Shown here piece by piece: positions 1-7,933 of a DNA stretch of 64,000 bases. Origin of the DNA: JABMNT01 sp048262255 (GTDB lineage Bacteria > Pseudomonadota > Alphaproteobacteria > Rhodospirillales > Casp-alpha2); NCBI GenBank assembly GCA_048262255.1, contig JBLXFH010000001.1:496001-560000 (forward strand), written 5' to 3'. The notes beneath the pieces were generated by a model that made no database searches, was not told the DNA's origin, and saw only the letters and a list, made by a program, of their open reading frames with translations. The translations under genes and the position numbers were made by a program. Each line of letters starts with the position of its first letter. Position 1 is the stretch's first letter.

Positions 1-516
1 ACCCGCCGGGGTCATCATCTCGACGCAATCGCCGACGGATGCCTTGAGCAGGGCGCGAGCGATGGGCGAGACCAGGCTGACCCGTTTTCGCTCCATATCA
101 GCTTCATCGGCACCGACAATGGTAACGGTTTTTTCTTCATCCTCTTCCGTCAGATACACCACCGTCGCTCCGAAGAAAACCTGATCGCGGTTTTTCTGCT
201 GGGCCGGGTCAACCACCTGAGCGTTTTCCAGGCGCTTGTCGAGAAAGCGGATGCGCCGATCAATCTCCCGCAGGCGTTTTTTGCCGTAGATGTAATCGCC
301 GTTTTCCGACCGATCGCCGTTGCCAGCGGCCCAGGACACCACCTCGACGACCTTCGGCCTTTCCTCAACAACCAGTTGCCGCCATTCTTTCTTGAAGCGC
401 TGATAGCCTTCACGGGTCAGATAAGTTTTTGCCCCCGCTGGCAGAGCGCGCGGTTCAAAATCATCCGCGGCTTCAGTCCGTTCATTTGGGGTTTTTCTGG
501 ATATGGGGGTTTTCAT
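1..516 (-). CDS. greB: Transcription elongation factor GreB (C-terminus cut by the window edge)
   Basis: GreB rescues backtracked RNA polymerase by stimulating transcript cleavage. Read on the minus strand, the protein has a short variable N-terminus, then an LPAGAK..YLTREGY start of the coiled-coil domain. The conserved NGDRSENGDY segment (acidic tip) and YGKKRLREIDRRIRFL match GreA/GreB, and the C-terminal FKBP-like domain begins at VFFGATVVYL. The frame is open to base 1, so the last few residues are missing. I chose the ATG at 516; in-frame ATGs at 531 and 546 are possible, and none has a convincing ribosome site. The RRIRFLDKRLENA wording favours GreB over GreA. Confidence 0.85.
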   Translation of the reverse strand, partial: MKTPISRKTPNERTEAADDFEPRALPAGAKTYLTREGYQRFKKEWRQLVVEERPKVVEVVSWAAGNGDRSENGDYIYGKKRLREIDRRIRFLDKRLENAQVVDPAQQKNRDQVFFGATVVYLTEEDEEKTVTIVGADEADMERKRVSLVSPIARALLKASVGDCVEMMTPAG

Positions 517-618
517 CCCTATATGTTCCATTAGATTGGTAACCATAGAATTAAAATAGCAATATCATCGGCCGATGCCCATCATCAATGGCTTTGACCG
601 TGAGCAACAGGAGCCCCC

Positions 619-1389
619 ATGAGCCAACTGGAAATTCACCAAATCCCGGTCCTCAATGACAATTATGTCTATCTGGCCCACGATTCGGAAACCGGCGCCA
701 CCGCCGTTGTCGATCCGGCCGTCGGCGGGCCTGTCATCGAAGCCTTGGCGGAGAAGGGCTGGACCCTCACTCATATTCTTAACACCCACCATCACGCCGA
801 CCATACGGGCGCTAATCTGGAACTGAAAAAACAGACCGGCTGCACCATTGTCGGTCCGAAAGCTGACCGCGCGCGCATTCCGGGCATTGATGTAGAAGTT
901 GCCGATGGCGAGACCTACTCGCTGGGGCATGCCGAGGCCCAGGTTTTTGACGTGCCGGGGCATACGCGCGGCCATATCGCCTTCTGGTTTGCCGAATCCG
1001 ACGCCCTGTTTTGCGGCGACACTCTGTTTTCCATGGGCTGCGGTCGATTGTTTGAGGGCACTCCGGCACAGATGTGGGATTCTCTTACGAAACTGAAGGC
1101 GCTGCCGGATTCGACCCGGGTCTTCTGCGCCCATGAATACACCCAGGCCAATGGCCGCTTCGCCCTCTCGGTCGAGCCCGAAAACCACGATTTACAGGCG
1201 CGTATGGCGGAAGTTGACCAACTCCGCCAGCAGGGTAGACCAACCGTACCCTCGACTCTGGCCGTTGAAAAAGCGACGAACCCCTTTTTACGACCGGACA
1301 GTGCGGCCTTGCAGCAAGGGGTCGGACTTCCCGGTGGGAATGTCGTTGACGTTTTTGCCGAAACGCGGCGCTTGAAGGATTCGTTTTAA
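619..1389 (+). CDS. gloB: Hydroxyacylglutathione hydrolase (glyoxalase II)
   Basis: Hydrolyses S-lactoylglutathione to lactate and glutathione, the second step of methylglyoxal detoxification in the cytoplasm. The 256-residue length is normal for the family. The metallo-beta-lactamase metal motif HHHADH is at residues 57-62. Further ligands appear in VPGHTRGH (near 115), CGDTLF (near 134) and CAHEYT (near 172). The C-terminal glutathione-binding helical part ends in a typical NPFLR segment. The ATG has an AGGAG ribosome site five bases upstream. It diverges from greB and converges on the GNAT gene that follows. Confidence 0.95.
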   Translation: MSQLEIHQIPVLNDNYVYLAHDSETGATAVVDPAVGGPVIEALAEKGWTLTHILNTHHHADHTGANLELKKQTGCTIVGPKADRARIPGIDVEVADGETYSLGHAEAQVFDVPGHTRGHIAFWFAESDALFCGDTLFSMGCGRLFEGTPAQMWDSLTKLKALPDSTRVFCAHEYTQANGRFALSVEPENHDLQARMAEVDQLRQQGRPTVPSTLAVEKATNPFLRPDSAALQQGVGLPGGNVVDVFAETRRLKDSF

Positions 1390-1419
1390 GGCACCAAAAG
1401 AACGGGCTGGTGTTCGGTC

Positions 1420-2214
1420 CTAGTGGCGGTTTTCAACTCCCAACAGGCCGATCCGTTCATTAAAATGTAATCCGACAGCTCCGTTCATGCGAAACGAACC
1501 CGGATTATCGCCGCCGATAATCCCGATAAACCGTTCACAACCGAAATCCGCATGGGCCTGCAACAGGGCATGAGCCTTGATGTAGGTGCCCAGCCCCTGA
1601 CGCCGGTAGGGCGTGGCGACACCGGTCCGCAGCACCATGGCTGCGCCCTTCCACTCACCGCCCGCGCTGGACAGGTCGGCAACCGTGGAGACGGCGGCAA
1701 TCTCTCCATCGGCAGCGACCAGATAGACGGTCCGCGACAGACGACGATCCGCCAGAAAAGAGGCCGGCAGAGAATCCAGGCCGCAAGCTGCCTGCATCCG
1801 CTCAAGCCGGTCTGCGATCTCGATTGTGTCCGGGCCCATCAAAATTTTACGCTGCAGCGTTCCGGGGGTCACTGCCTGCCCAATCGCCTCCTGGCACAAT
1901 GGGATCACACGCGCTGCCGCCCCCTCAATCAGGGCGTAGTCTTCCGAAATGAAATAGCCGCCACGGGCAAGATCTTTTTTAAGCTGTGTGCGCAATACCC
2001 CGTCGCCCAGGAACATCACCCGTTGATATTTGGCGACCAGTTCCTGACACAGAGGCCGGTTGAGACTTTGCGGCGAGAGGACAAGCAGCGAGTCGCCGTG
2101 CGAGAACAGGCCGTTTTGTGACAGGATCATATCCCAGTCATTGGCCAGACACGTCCGGCGTCTTATTTTAAGGGCATCACCACGACCGGCATCAATCTCA
2201 CCAGAAACGACCAT
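1420..2214 (-). CDS. GNAT-family N-acetyltransferase
   Basis: A 264-residue protein whose C-terminal half carries the acetyl-CoA-binding GNAT motif A, seen as VATPYRRQGLGTYIKA around residues 205-220, followed by a motif-B-like segment ending in NERIGLLG. The N-terminal half (about 130 residues) is not one I recognise and may give substrate specificity. The ATG is preceded by GGGAG. The substrate cannot be named from sequence: GNAT enzymes acetylate amines, proteins or antibiotics. It is separated from folC by an AT-rich 128-base gap that probably holds its promoter. Confidence 0.8.
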   Translation of the reverse strand: MVVSGEIDAGRGDALKIRRRTCLANDWDMILSQNGLFSHGDSLLVLSPQSLNRPLCQELVAKYQRVMFLGDGVLRTQLKKDLARGGYFISEDYALIEGAAARVIPLCQEAIGQAVTPGTLQRKILMGPDTIEIADRLERMQAACGLDSLPASFLADRRLSRTVYLVAADGEIAAVSTVADLSSAGGEWKGAAMVLRTGVATPYRRQGLGTYIKAHALLQAHADFGCERFIGIIGGDNPGSFRMNGAVGLHFNERIGLLGVENRH

Positions 2215-2342
2215 TTATTGTGCTCCCGTAACATTTCACCCCTTAGGCGTGTGTCAGAATATCACAAATTCTCTATTCGGGAAGCTTAATTTTCTCTTAA
2301 TAATTGTATAATTAATTACCAGGATTATTTCAGGTAATGAAA

Positions 2343-3671
2343 TTAACGGTTCGCGGTTAGGACCGAACCTGCCAGATAAAGGGACCCGCAAATCAGAATG
2401 CGTCCCGCACCTGTCGAATTTGCCACCAGTTCCCCAACGGCCCTGTCAACGGATGGGCTTGACGCCGCAGGCAGCGAAAAGGCCTTGGCGGTATCGCACA
2501 GTTCTGAAGCCTCAAGGGCGGCGTCTTCACCCGGAATGGTAACACAGCGCAGGGCTGTGAACTGCGAGGCCAGCGGCTGCAAAAAAGCCTTTGGATCCTT
2601 CGAGTTGAGCATCCCGAGAATCCCGTGCAACGGCATATCCGGCGCCTCCTCGCGCCACTTCCGGGCCTGCCCGGCAATCGCTTCAGCGGCCGCTTCATTG
2701 TGGCCACCATCCACCCAGAGTTCCCAGCCGTCTTCCAGAAGATCGAGTAGCGGCCCCTGTTTGAGGCGCTGCATGCGGCCCGGCCAGTCTGCGCTGACAA
2801 GGCCCTGCGCCTGAGCCTTCTGAGACGTCGGGCAAGGCAACAACCGGTCCAGCGCTGCCAGGGCAATCCCCGCGTTGCCCACCTGATGCGGGCCGATCAG
2901 GTTGGGCAGAGGCAATCGCCTTTGCCCTTTCGGGTTTTCATAAACCAGCTCTGCACCGTCCTGATGCACCGACCAGTCCTCGTCCTGCCGGTACAGCGCG
3001 ACACCCAGATCGTGTGCCCGGGCTTCAATGGAAGCCATGGCTTCCCGCGGTTGGCGGGCGACCACGCAGGGTGTTCCGCGCTTCATGATCCCGGCTTTTT
3101 CCCGGCCAATGTCCGTGAGCGTATCACCCAGGAACTGCTGGTGATCGAGAGAAATGGGCGTGATTACGGTGACGGCTGGCTGCTTGATCACATTGGTCGC
3201 GTCCAGCCGCCCACCGAGGCCCGTCTCTAAAAGCACCACGTCGGCCGGTTCACTGGCGAAAGCGACCAGCGCCGCGCAGGTGGTGATCTCAAAGAACGTG
3301 ATCGGTTCTCCGCCATTGACCTGCTCGCAGCCTTCCAGCAACTCGCTGAGGGACGTTTCGCTGATCAGCGTGCCTGCCAGGCGGATGCGCTCGTTAAAGC
3401 GCACCAGATGCGGCGAGGTATGGACATGCACGCCATAGCCCCCGGCCTCAAGAATGGCCCGCATATAGGCAATGACCGAACCCTTGGCATTGGTTCCCGC
3501 CACATGGACCACTGGCGGCAAAAAGTTCTGTGGATTGCCCAGTTTCTCCAACAAGGCTTCAACCCGGCCCAGCGACAGATCAATGATCTTCGGGTGCAGG
3601 CCCATGAGCCGCTCCAGAATCACATCGCTTTGTTCAGGGTCAGGCCCAGATGGCCCGGAATCGATAGTCAC
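2343..3671 (-). CDS. folC: Bifunctional folylpolyglutamate synthase / dihydrofolate synthase
   Basis: Adds L-glutamate to dihydropteroate and to reduced folates, using ATP. The 442 residues match the usual length. The P-loop GTNAKGS is at 59-65, and the Mur-ligase-type centre shows THTSPHL-like and TGLGGRLDATN motifs. The C-terminal ligase domain carries a WVDGGHNEAAA segment (the family DGAHN motif with G for A). The start is a GTG three bases after the accD stop, with no clear ribosome site, which points to translational coupling. It is the last gene of the trpF-trpB-trpA-accD-folC block. Confidence 0.95.
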   Translation of the reverse strand: MTIDSGPSGPDPEQSDVILERLMGLHPKIIDLSLGRVEALLEKLGNPQNFLPPVVHVAGTNAKGSVIAYMRAILEAGGYGVHVHTSPHLVRFNERIRLAGTLISETSLSELLEGCEQVNGGEPITFFEITTCAALVAFASEPADVVLLETGLGGRLDATNVIKQPAVTVITPISLDHQQFLGDTLTDIGREKAGIMKRGTPCVVARQPREAMASIEARAHDLGVALYRQDEDWSVHQDGAELVYENPKGQRRLPLPNLIGPHQVGNAGIALAALDRLLPCPTSQKAQAQGLVSADWPGRMQRLKQGPLLDLLEDGWELWVDGGHNEAAAEAIAGQARKWREEAPDMPLHGILGMLNSKDPKAFLQPLASQFTALRCVTIPGEDAALEASELCDTAKAFSLPAASSPSVDRAVGELVANSTGAGRILICGSLYLAGSVLTANR

Positions 3672-3674
3672 GTT

Positions 3675-4661
3675 TTATAATTTGTCAGATTGTTTAACCA
3701 CAGCCGCTGGTGTGTCCTCAACAATTACGGCAGGCATGGGTTTTTCATCCGGTTTCTCAAGGGCGGCGGGAAGGATTTCGGCGTCCTGTTCGGTGGTCGC
3801 TGGCGGCGTTTCGCCCGGATTTAGCAGGCCGGTAATCCGGATCAGGGTTTCGCGCAAATCGTGACGATGCACGACCATGTCAATCATCCCATGCTCCAAC
3901 AGGTATTCCGCCGTCTGAAAGCCGTCCGGCAGGGTTTCGCGGATGGTCTGCTCAATTACCCGCTGCCCGGCAAAGCCAATCTGACAACCCGGCTCGGCAA
4001 TGGCAATATCGCCCAGCATGGCAAAAGACGCCGTCACCCCGCCTGTCGTCGGGTCGGTCAAAAGCACAATATAAGGAAGCCCGGCTTCCTTGACCTCTTC
4101 CACAGCCACCGTGGTCCGGGTCATCTGCATCAATGACAGAATGCCTTCCTGCATCCGCGCCCCACCGGATGAGGGAATGACAATAAGAGACGCCTTTTTG
4201 TCGACGGCTTCGCGCGCCGCACGTACCAGACCATCGCCCACGGCAATCCCCATGGAGCCGCCCATGAAGGAAAAATCGATCACCGCAACCACCACCTTGT
4301 TGCCGCCCATGTCCCCACTGGCGACGGTCAGGGCATCGGTTTCGCCGGTTTTCGAGCGCGCTTCCTTGATCCGGTCGGAATATTTTTTGATATCGCGGAA
4401 CTTCAGCGGATCGGCAACGGTGCCTTCCAGCTTCAGGGTCTTGTAGGTATCGCCATTGAACAGCAGGCCGAGGCGGGTATCCGCACCAATGCGCATGTGG
4501 TGGCCGCAGTGCTGGCAGACATGGCAATTCTTTTCGAGATCCCGATGGAAGATCATCTGCGCACAGGCCGTACACTTGTGCCACAGGTTTTCCGGAATAT
4601 CCTTTTGTCCGGTGACCAAGCTGCGCAGCTTGGGCGGAACGAAATTTTTAAGCCAGTTCAC
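3675..4661 (-). CDS. accD: Acetyl-CoA carboxylase carboxyltransferase subunit beta
   Basis: Beta half of the carboxyltransferase that moves the carboxyl group from biotin to acetyl-CoA, committing it to fatty acid synthesis; it works with AccA, which is not in this window. The N-terminal zinc ribbon uses Cys30, Cys33, Cys49 and Cys52. The crotonase-like core has the SSGGARMQEG motif and a DPTTGGVTASFAM segment. The last roughly 45 residues (rich in Pro, Glu and Ala) are a variable tail beyond the core. The GTG start follows AAGGAG with a seven-base gap. It lies 20 bases after trpA and just before folC. Confidence 0.97.
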   Translation of the reverse strand: MNWLKNFVPPKLRSLVTGQKDIPENLWHKCTACAQMIFHRDLEKNCHVCQHCGHHMRIGADTRLGLLFNGDTYKTLKLEGTVADPLKFRDIKKYSDRIKEARSKTGETDALTVASGDMGGNKVVVAVIDFSFMGGSMGIAVGDGLVRAAREAVDKKASLIVIPSSGGARMQEGILSLMQMTRTTVAVEEVKEAGLPYIVLLTDPTTGGVTASFAMLGDIAIAEPGCQIGFAGQRVIEQTIRETLPDGFQTAEYLLEHGMIDMVVHRHDLRETLIRITGLLNPGETPPATTEQDAEILPAALEKPDEKPMPAVIVEDTPAAVVKQSDKL

Positions 4662-4681
4662 GCTACTGCTCCTTTCCGGGG

Positions 4682-5533
4682 CTATTCAGCCGCCCGTTTT
4701 GATACGCCCCGCACACCGGCGGCCAACGCAGCGACCCGCTCATGGACTTTTGCTGCCAATCCCGGTTTTGCCTGATCATTCTCATCCAGATAATCGGTCA
4801 CAACCTGGACCAGAGCCGAGCCGACAACCGCTGCATCGCCAACCTTTACAATATCGGCGGCATTTTCCGGCGTTTTGATACCAAAACCAACGGCAATCGG
4901 CAAATCCGTATATTTGCGGATACGCTCCAGATGCGGTGCAACATCCGATGCGGACGCCGAGCGGGTGCCGGTGATGCCGGTGATGGAGACGAAATAAATG
5001 AATCCTGAGGCTTTCTCGACAACTTTCGGCAAACGCGCGTCATCGGTGGTTGGCGCCGTCAGATAGACAAAATTGATCCCCGCCTTGAGGGCCGGAACAC
5101 ATAATTCGTTTTCTTCTTCCGGCGGCAAATCGACGACAATCAAACCATCAACCCCCGCGTCAACAGCATCCGTCAGAAACGCATCGACGCCGTAGATATA
5201 AATGGGGTTGTAATACCCCATCAGCACGATCGGCGTCTCGTCGTCTTTTTCGCGGAAGATGCGGACCATATCGAGAGTTTTCTTGAGCGTCATGCCGTTT
5301 TTCAGCGCTCGCAAAGAACTGGCCTGAATGGCCGGGCCATCGGCCATGGGATCGCTGAACGGGACACCAAACTCGATCATGTCGGCGCCGGCTTCGGCGA
5401 GCCCCAGAAAGACTTCCAGGCCCGTATCGAAATCCGGGTCGCCGGCGGTAATGAAAGCGCCCAGACCGCCACGGCCTTCGGCCTTCAATTGGGCGAATTT
5501 TCGGGTCAGGCGAGTTTCGGGAAATTGTGTCAT
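4682..5533 (-). CDS. trpA: Tryptophan synthase alpha chain
   Basis: Cleaves indole-3-glycerol phosphate to indole and glyceraldehyde-3-phosphate; the indole is channelled to TrpB. A TIM-barrel protein of about 283 residues. Counting from the chosen start, catalytic Glu54 lies in MIEFGVPFSDP and Asp65 in DPMADGP, matching E. coli Glu49 and Asp60. I chose the ATG at 5533 because an AGGGG lies about eight bases upstream. A GTG at 5542 would overlap the trpB stop by four bases and is the alternative. Confidence 0.96.
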   Translation of the reverse strand: MTQFPETRLTRKFAQLKAEGRGGLGAFITAGDPDFDTGLEVFLGLAEAGADMIEFGVPFSDPMADGPAIQASSLRALKNGMTLKKTLDMVRIFREKDDETPIVLMGYYNPIYIYGVDAFLTDAVDAGVDGLIVVDLPPEEENELCVPALKAGINFVYLTAPTTDDARLPKVVEKASGFIYFVSITGITGTRSASASDVAPHLERIRKYTDLPIAVGFGIKTPENAADIVKVGDAAVVGSALVQVVTDYLDENDQAKPGLAAKVHERVAALAAGVRGVSKRAAE

Positions 5534-5538
5534 GGCGC

Positions 5539-6768
5539 TCACCCCTGATCCGTCTGGCCCATATCGAGCCCTAAATGTTTGGCGACGGCAAAAATATCCT
5601 TATCACCGCGTCCGCAGAGGTTCATCACCAGCAGGTGATCCTTCGGATAATTGCCAGCCACCTTCGCCACATGGGCCAGCGCATGGCTGGGCTCAAGCGC
5701 CGGTATAATACCCTCCATCTTGGTGCACAACTGGAAGGCCTCAAGCGCCTCTTTATCGGTCACCGACACATAACTGACCCGGCCCGTATCCTTGAGCCAG
5801 GAATGTTCCGGCCCGATGCCCGGATAATCGAGGCCGGCTGAAATGGAATGGCCGTCGCGAATCTGGCCATCGTCAGTTTGGAGCAAGTACGTGCGGTTGC
5901 CATGCAAAACGCCGGGTTTGCCGCCGGTCAGCGAGGCGCAATGCTCGTCCGTATCGACGCCCTTGCCGCCCGCTTCAACACCAATAATCTCGACGGATTC
6001 ATCATCCAAAAACGGATGGAACAGGCCCATGGCGTTGGAACCGCCCCCCAGACAGGCGACCAGCGTATCGGGCAGACGGCCTTCCGCTTCCTGCATCTGG
6101 GTGCGCACTTCATCGCCGATCACGCACTGGAAATCGCGGACCATGGTCGGGTACGGGTGCGGCCCGGCGACCGTGCCGATGATGTAAAAAGTGTCGTCCA
6201 CATTCGAAACCCAGTCGCGCAGCGCCTCGTTCATGGCGTCTTTCAGCGTTCCGGTGCCGGACGTGACCGGGCGGACTTCGGCGCCCAGCAAATTCATGCG
6301 AAAAACGTTGGGGCTTTGCCGCTCAACGTCGGTCGCTCCCATATAGACAATGCACGGCAGGCCAAACAAAGCGCAAACCGTGGCGGTCGCCACACCGTGC
6401 TGACCGGCGCCGGTTTCGGCGATGATCCGGGTTTTACCCATGCGTTTGGCCATCAGAATCTGGCCGATGGTGTTGTTGATCTTGTGAGCACCCGTGTGAT
6501 TCAGCTCATCGCGCTTGAAATAGACCTTCGCGCCGCCCAGATGTTCGGTCAGGCGCTTGGCCAGATACAAGGGGCTCGGACGACCCACATAATGCTTCAT
6601 GTAATAATGAAACTCGGCCCAGAAATCCGGATCGTCCCTGGCTTCGTTCCAGGCCTTCTCGACCGCCAGTATGAGCGGCATCAGGGTTTCGGCGACATAG
6701 CGCCCGCCATAAATGCCGAAATGTCCGTCTTCATCGACGCCGGAGCGATAGGTATTGAGCTTGGTCAT
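5539..6768 (-). CDS. trpB: Tryptophan synthase beta chain
   Basis: PLP enzyme that condenses indole with serine to make tryptophan, in the alpha2beta2 complex with TrpA. At 409 residues it is full length for the standard TrpB1 type. The PLP lysine is Lys96 in HTGAHKIN, the phosphate-binding loop GGGSNAMG is clear, and the C-terminal LSGRGDKD motif appears here as LCGRGDKD. It sits directly upstream of trpA, the usual coupled arrangement. The preceding 85 bases to trpF show no obvious attenuator. Confidence 0.97.
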   Translation of the reverse strand: MTKLNTYRSGVDEDGHFGIYGGRYVAETLMPLILAVEKAWNEARDDPDFWAEFHYYMKHYVGRPSPLYLAKRLTEHLGGAKVYFKRDELNHTGAHKINNTIGQILMAKRMGKTRIIAETGAGQHGVATATVCALFGLPCIVYMGATDVERQSPNVFRMNLLGAEVRPVTSGTGTLKDAMNEALRDWVSNVDDTFYIIGTVAGPHPYPTMVRDFQCVIGDEVRTQMQEAEGRLPDTLVACLGGGSNAMGLFHPFLDDESVEIIGVEAGGKGVDTDEHCASLTGGKPGVLHGNRTYLLQTDDGQIRDGHSISAGLDYPGIGPEHSWLKDTGRVSYVSVTDKEALEAFQLCTKMEGIIPALEPSHALAHVAKVAGNYPKDHLLVMNLCGRGDKDIFAVAKHLGLDMGQTDQG

Positions 6769-6853
6769 AAATACATCCTGAAGTTTCCCGGCACCTCATA
6801 CCGGAGGCCTCAATAAACCACAAGAGCCCGGAAAAAACGAACCCGAATTTATC

Positions 6854-7495
6854 TTATTTGCTGTCCACGGCCGCCAAAAAGGCGCGAATCCTGTCCAAAT
6901 TCTTCTCGCCCGGCGCATCTTCCACCCCGGACGACACATCGACCCAGTGCGCACCGCTGGTTTGCACCGCTTCGGCAACGTTGTCCGGCGTCAGGCCACC
7001 GGCCAGCAACCACGGTTTGGCCAGCGAAAAATCCTTCAAAAGCGTCCAGTCGAAGGCCACTGCATTGCCGCCGGGCCGGGTCGCATCGGCGGGCGGTTTG
7101 GCGTCGAACAGAAAATAATCAACCACCCCGTCATACCCACGCGCCACCATCAGGTCGACCGGGTCTTCCACCGGCAGCGCCTTGATCACCGGCAGATTGT
7201 AGGTATGGCGAATTTCAAAGGCCCGTTCCGGCTGTTCGTTGCCATGCAGTTGCAGGACATCAACGCCTGCCTTTTCAACAATCTCTTCGAGCAGCGCATC
7301 ATCGGCATTGACCGTCAGCGCCACCTTCTTGACTCCGTCCGGCACCCGTTTCGTGAGTTCGGCTGCTTCGGCAATAGAGATGGCACGGGGTGAGCGCGGA
7401 AAAAAAACGAATCCGACCATGGCCGCACCGGCCTCAACTGCACAATCGACAGATTCCGGCGTGCGCAGGCCACATATTTTGGTTTGGGTTTTCAT
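6854..7495 (-). CDS. trpF: N-(5'-phosphoribosyl)anthranilate isomerase
   Basis: Amadori rearrangement of phosphoribosylanthranilate, third step of tryptophan synthesis. A 213-residue TIM barrel with catalytic Cys8 in the KICGLR motif. The LQLHGNE segment, the LLAGGLTPDNV phosphate-binding loop and DVSSGVE with the catalytic Asp near the end are all present. It is the first gene of the trpF-B-A-accD-folC block. Its upstream region carries two perfect DnaA boxes (see 7540-7559). The ATG has no strong ribosome site. Confidence 0.95.
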   Translation of the reverse strand: MKTQTKICGLRTPESVDCAVEAGAAMVGFVFFPRSPRAISIAEAAELTKRVPDGVKKVALTVNADDALLEEIVEKAGVDVLQLHGNEQPERAFEIRHTYNLPVIKALPVEDPVDLMVARGYDGVVDYFLFDAKPPADATRPGGNAVAFDWTLLKDFSLAKPWLLAGGLTPDNVAEAVQTSGAHWVDVSSGVEDAPGEKNLDRIRAFLAAVDSK

Positions 7496-7539
7496 GGGCT
7501 ACAATTTTTTATGAATTCGAATTGAAAGTTTTATGATTT

Positions 7540-7559
7540 TTATCCACAATTTATCCACA
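7540..7559 (+). promoter_or_regulatory. Pair of perfect DnaA boxes upstream of trpF
   Basis: Two exact copies of the DnaA-box consensus TTATCCACA lie in the same orientation at 7540-7548 and 7551-7559, 11 bases start to start. They are 45-65 bases upstream of the trpF start, in an AT-rich stretch. Possible roles are DnaA-dependent regulation of trpF, a DnaA-titrating site or part of an origin-like element. I found no further exact boxes close by, so calling this oriC would be an over-reach. Confidence 0.55.
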
Positions 7560-7639
7560 TATCCTCAGTCTAACAACGAGATGGGGATTCCACCCCCAAT
7601 GTTCTTGTAATCCGTCAGCTTTTTACCTGTCCATATACA

Positions 7640-7654
7640 ATAGATAGATAGATA
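7640..7654. repeat. Short TAGA tetranucleotide run in AT-rich DNA
   Basis: About 3.5 copies of the tetranucleotide ATAG, followed by ATAATTAATAG, make a locally very AT-rich stretch between the DnaA boxes and the small ORF at 7692. The run is too short to be a convincing slippage locus. Low helix stability here would suit either a promoter or an unwinding element. Confidence 0.4.
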
Positions 7655-7691
7655 ATTAATAGATCAACAATATTTAGTAGGCAGCTCAGAT

Positions 7692-7817
7692 ATGCTCGGT
7701 CTTTGGGAAATAGCCTCAAGTGCGTTTGTGACGATTCTACTTTTTATCCTCGGTCCCTCAAGCAAAACAATTGGGAAGCAGTTAAATCAATGGCTAAAGA
7801 ATATTACGAAAAAATAG
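7692..7817 (+). CDS. Possible 41-residue single-helix membrane peptide
   Basis: An ATG-started frame of 41 codons. It has a hydrophobic helix at about residues 8-21 and then a cationic, amphipathic tail (KTIGKQLNQWLKN, ending in TKK). This shape is seen in small membrane proteins and in hydrophobic toxins, but also arises by chance in AT-rich DNA. The ribosome site is weak (AGG about ten bases upstream). An imperfect inverted repeat follows two bases after the stop, as a terminator or RNA structure might. I do not recognise a family. It is in an otherwise empty 438-base gap on the strand opposite to its neighbours. Confidence 0.3.
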   Translation: MLGLWEIASSAFVTILLFILGPSSKTIGKQLNQWLKNITKK

Positions 7818-7818
7818 A

Positions 7819-7873
7819 CCTCCCATGCTCAACGCCGTCATAACCAAGCGTGACCCGGCCCACCATGGGGAGG
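7819..7873. repeat. Imperfect inverted repeat after the small ORF
   Basis: CCTCCCATG at 7819-7827 faces CATGGGGAGG at 7864-7873, complementary apart from one extra base, with about 36 bases between. It lies between the 41-codon frame and the convergent membrane protein gene. No T run follows, so it is not a classical intrinsic terminator. Confidence 0.4.
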
Positions 7874-7933
7874 ATTAGTCTTTAGGTGCAGAAGCCCTAA
7901 TCAAACCTGCATATGACAACTGCAGAACGCGCG

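Noticed and set aside
5848..6816. A 322-codon frame opposite trpB
   Set aside because: Composition mirrors trpB; no motif, and trpB is certain.
7640..7654. The TAGA run as a phase-variation repeat
   Set aside because: It is only about 3.5 units, not within a gene, and too short to slip often.
7540..7680. Calling this the chromosomal origin oriC
   Set aside because: Only two exact DnaA boxes were found, no cluster of further boxes and no dnaA, dnaN or hemE nearby; only a regulatory or origin-like label is supported.
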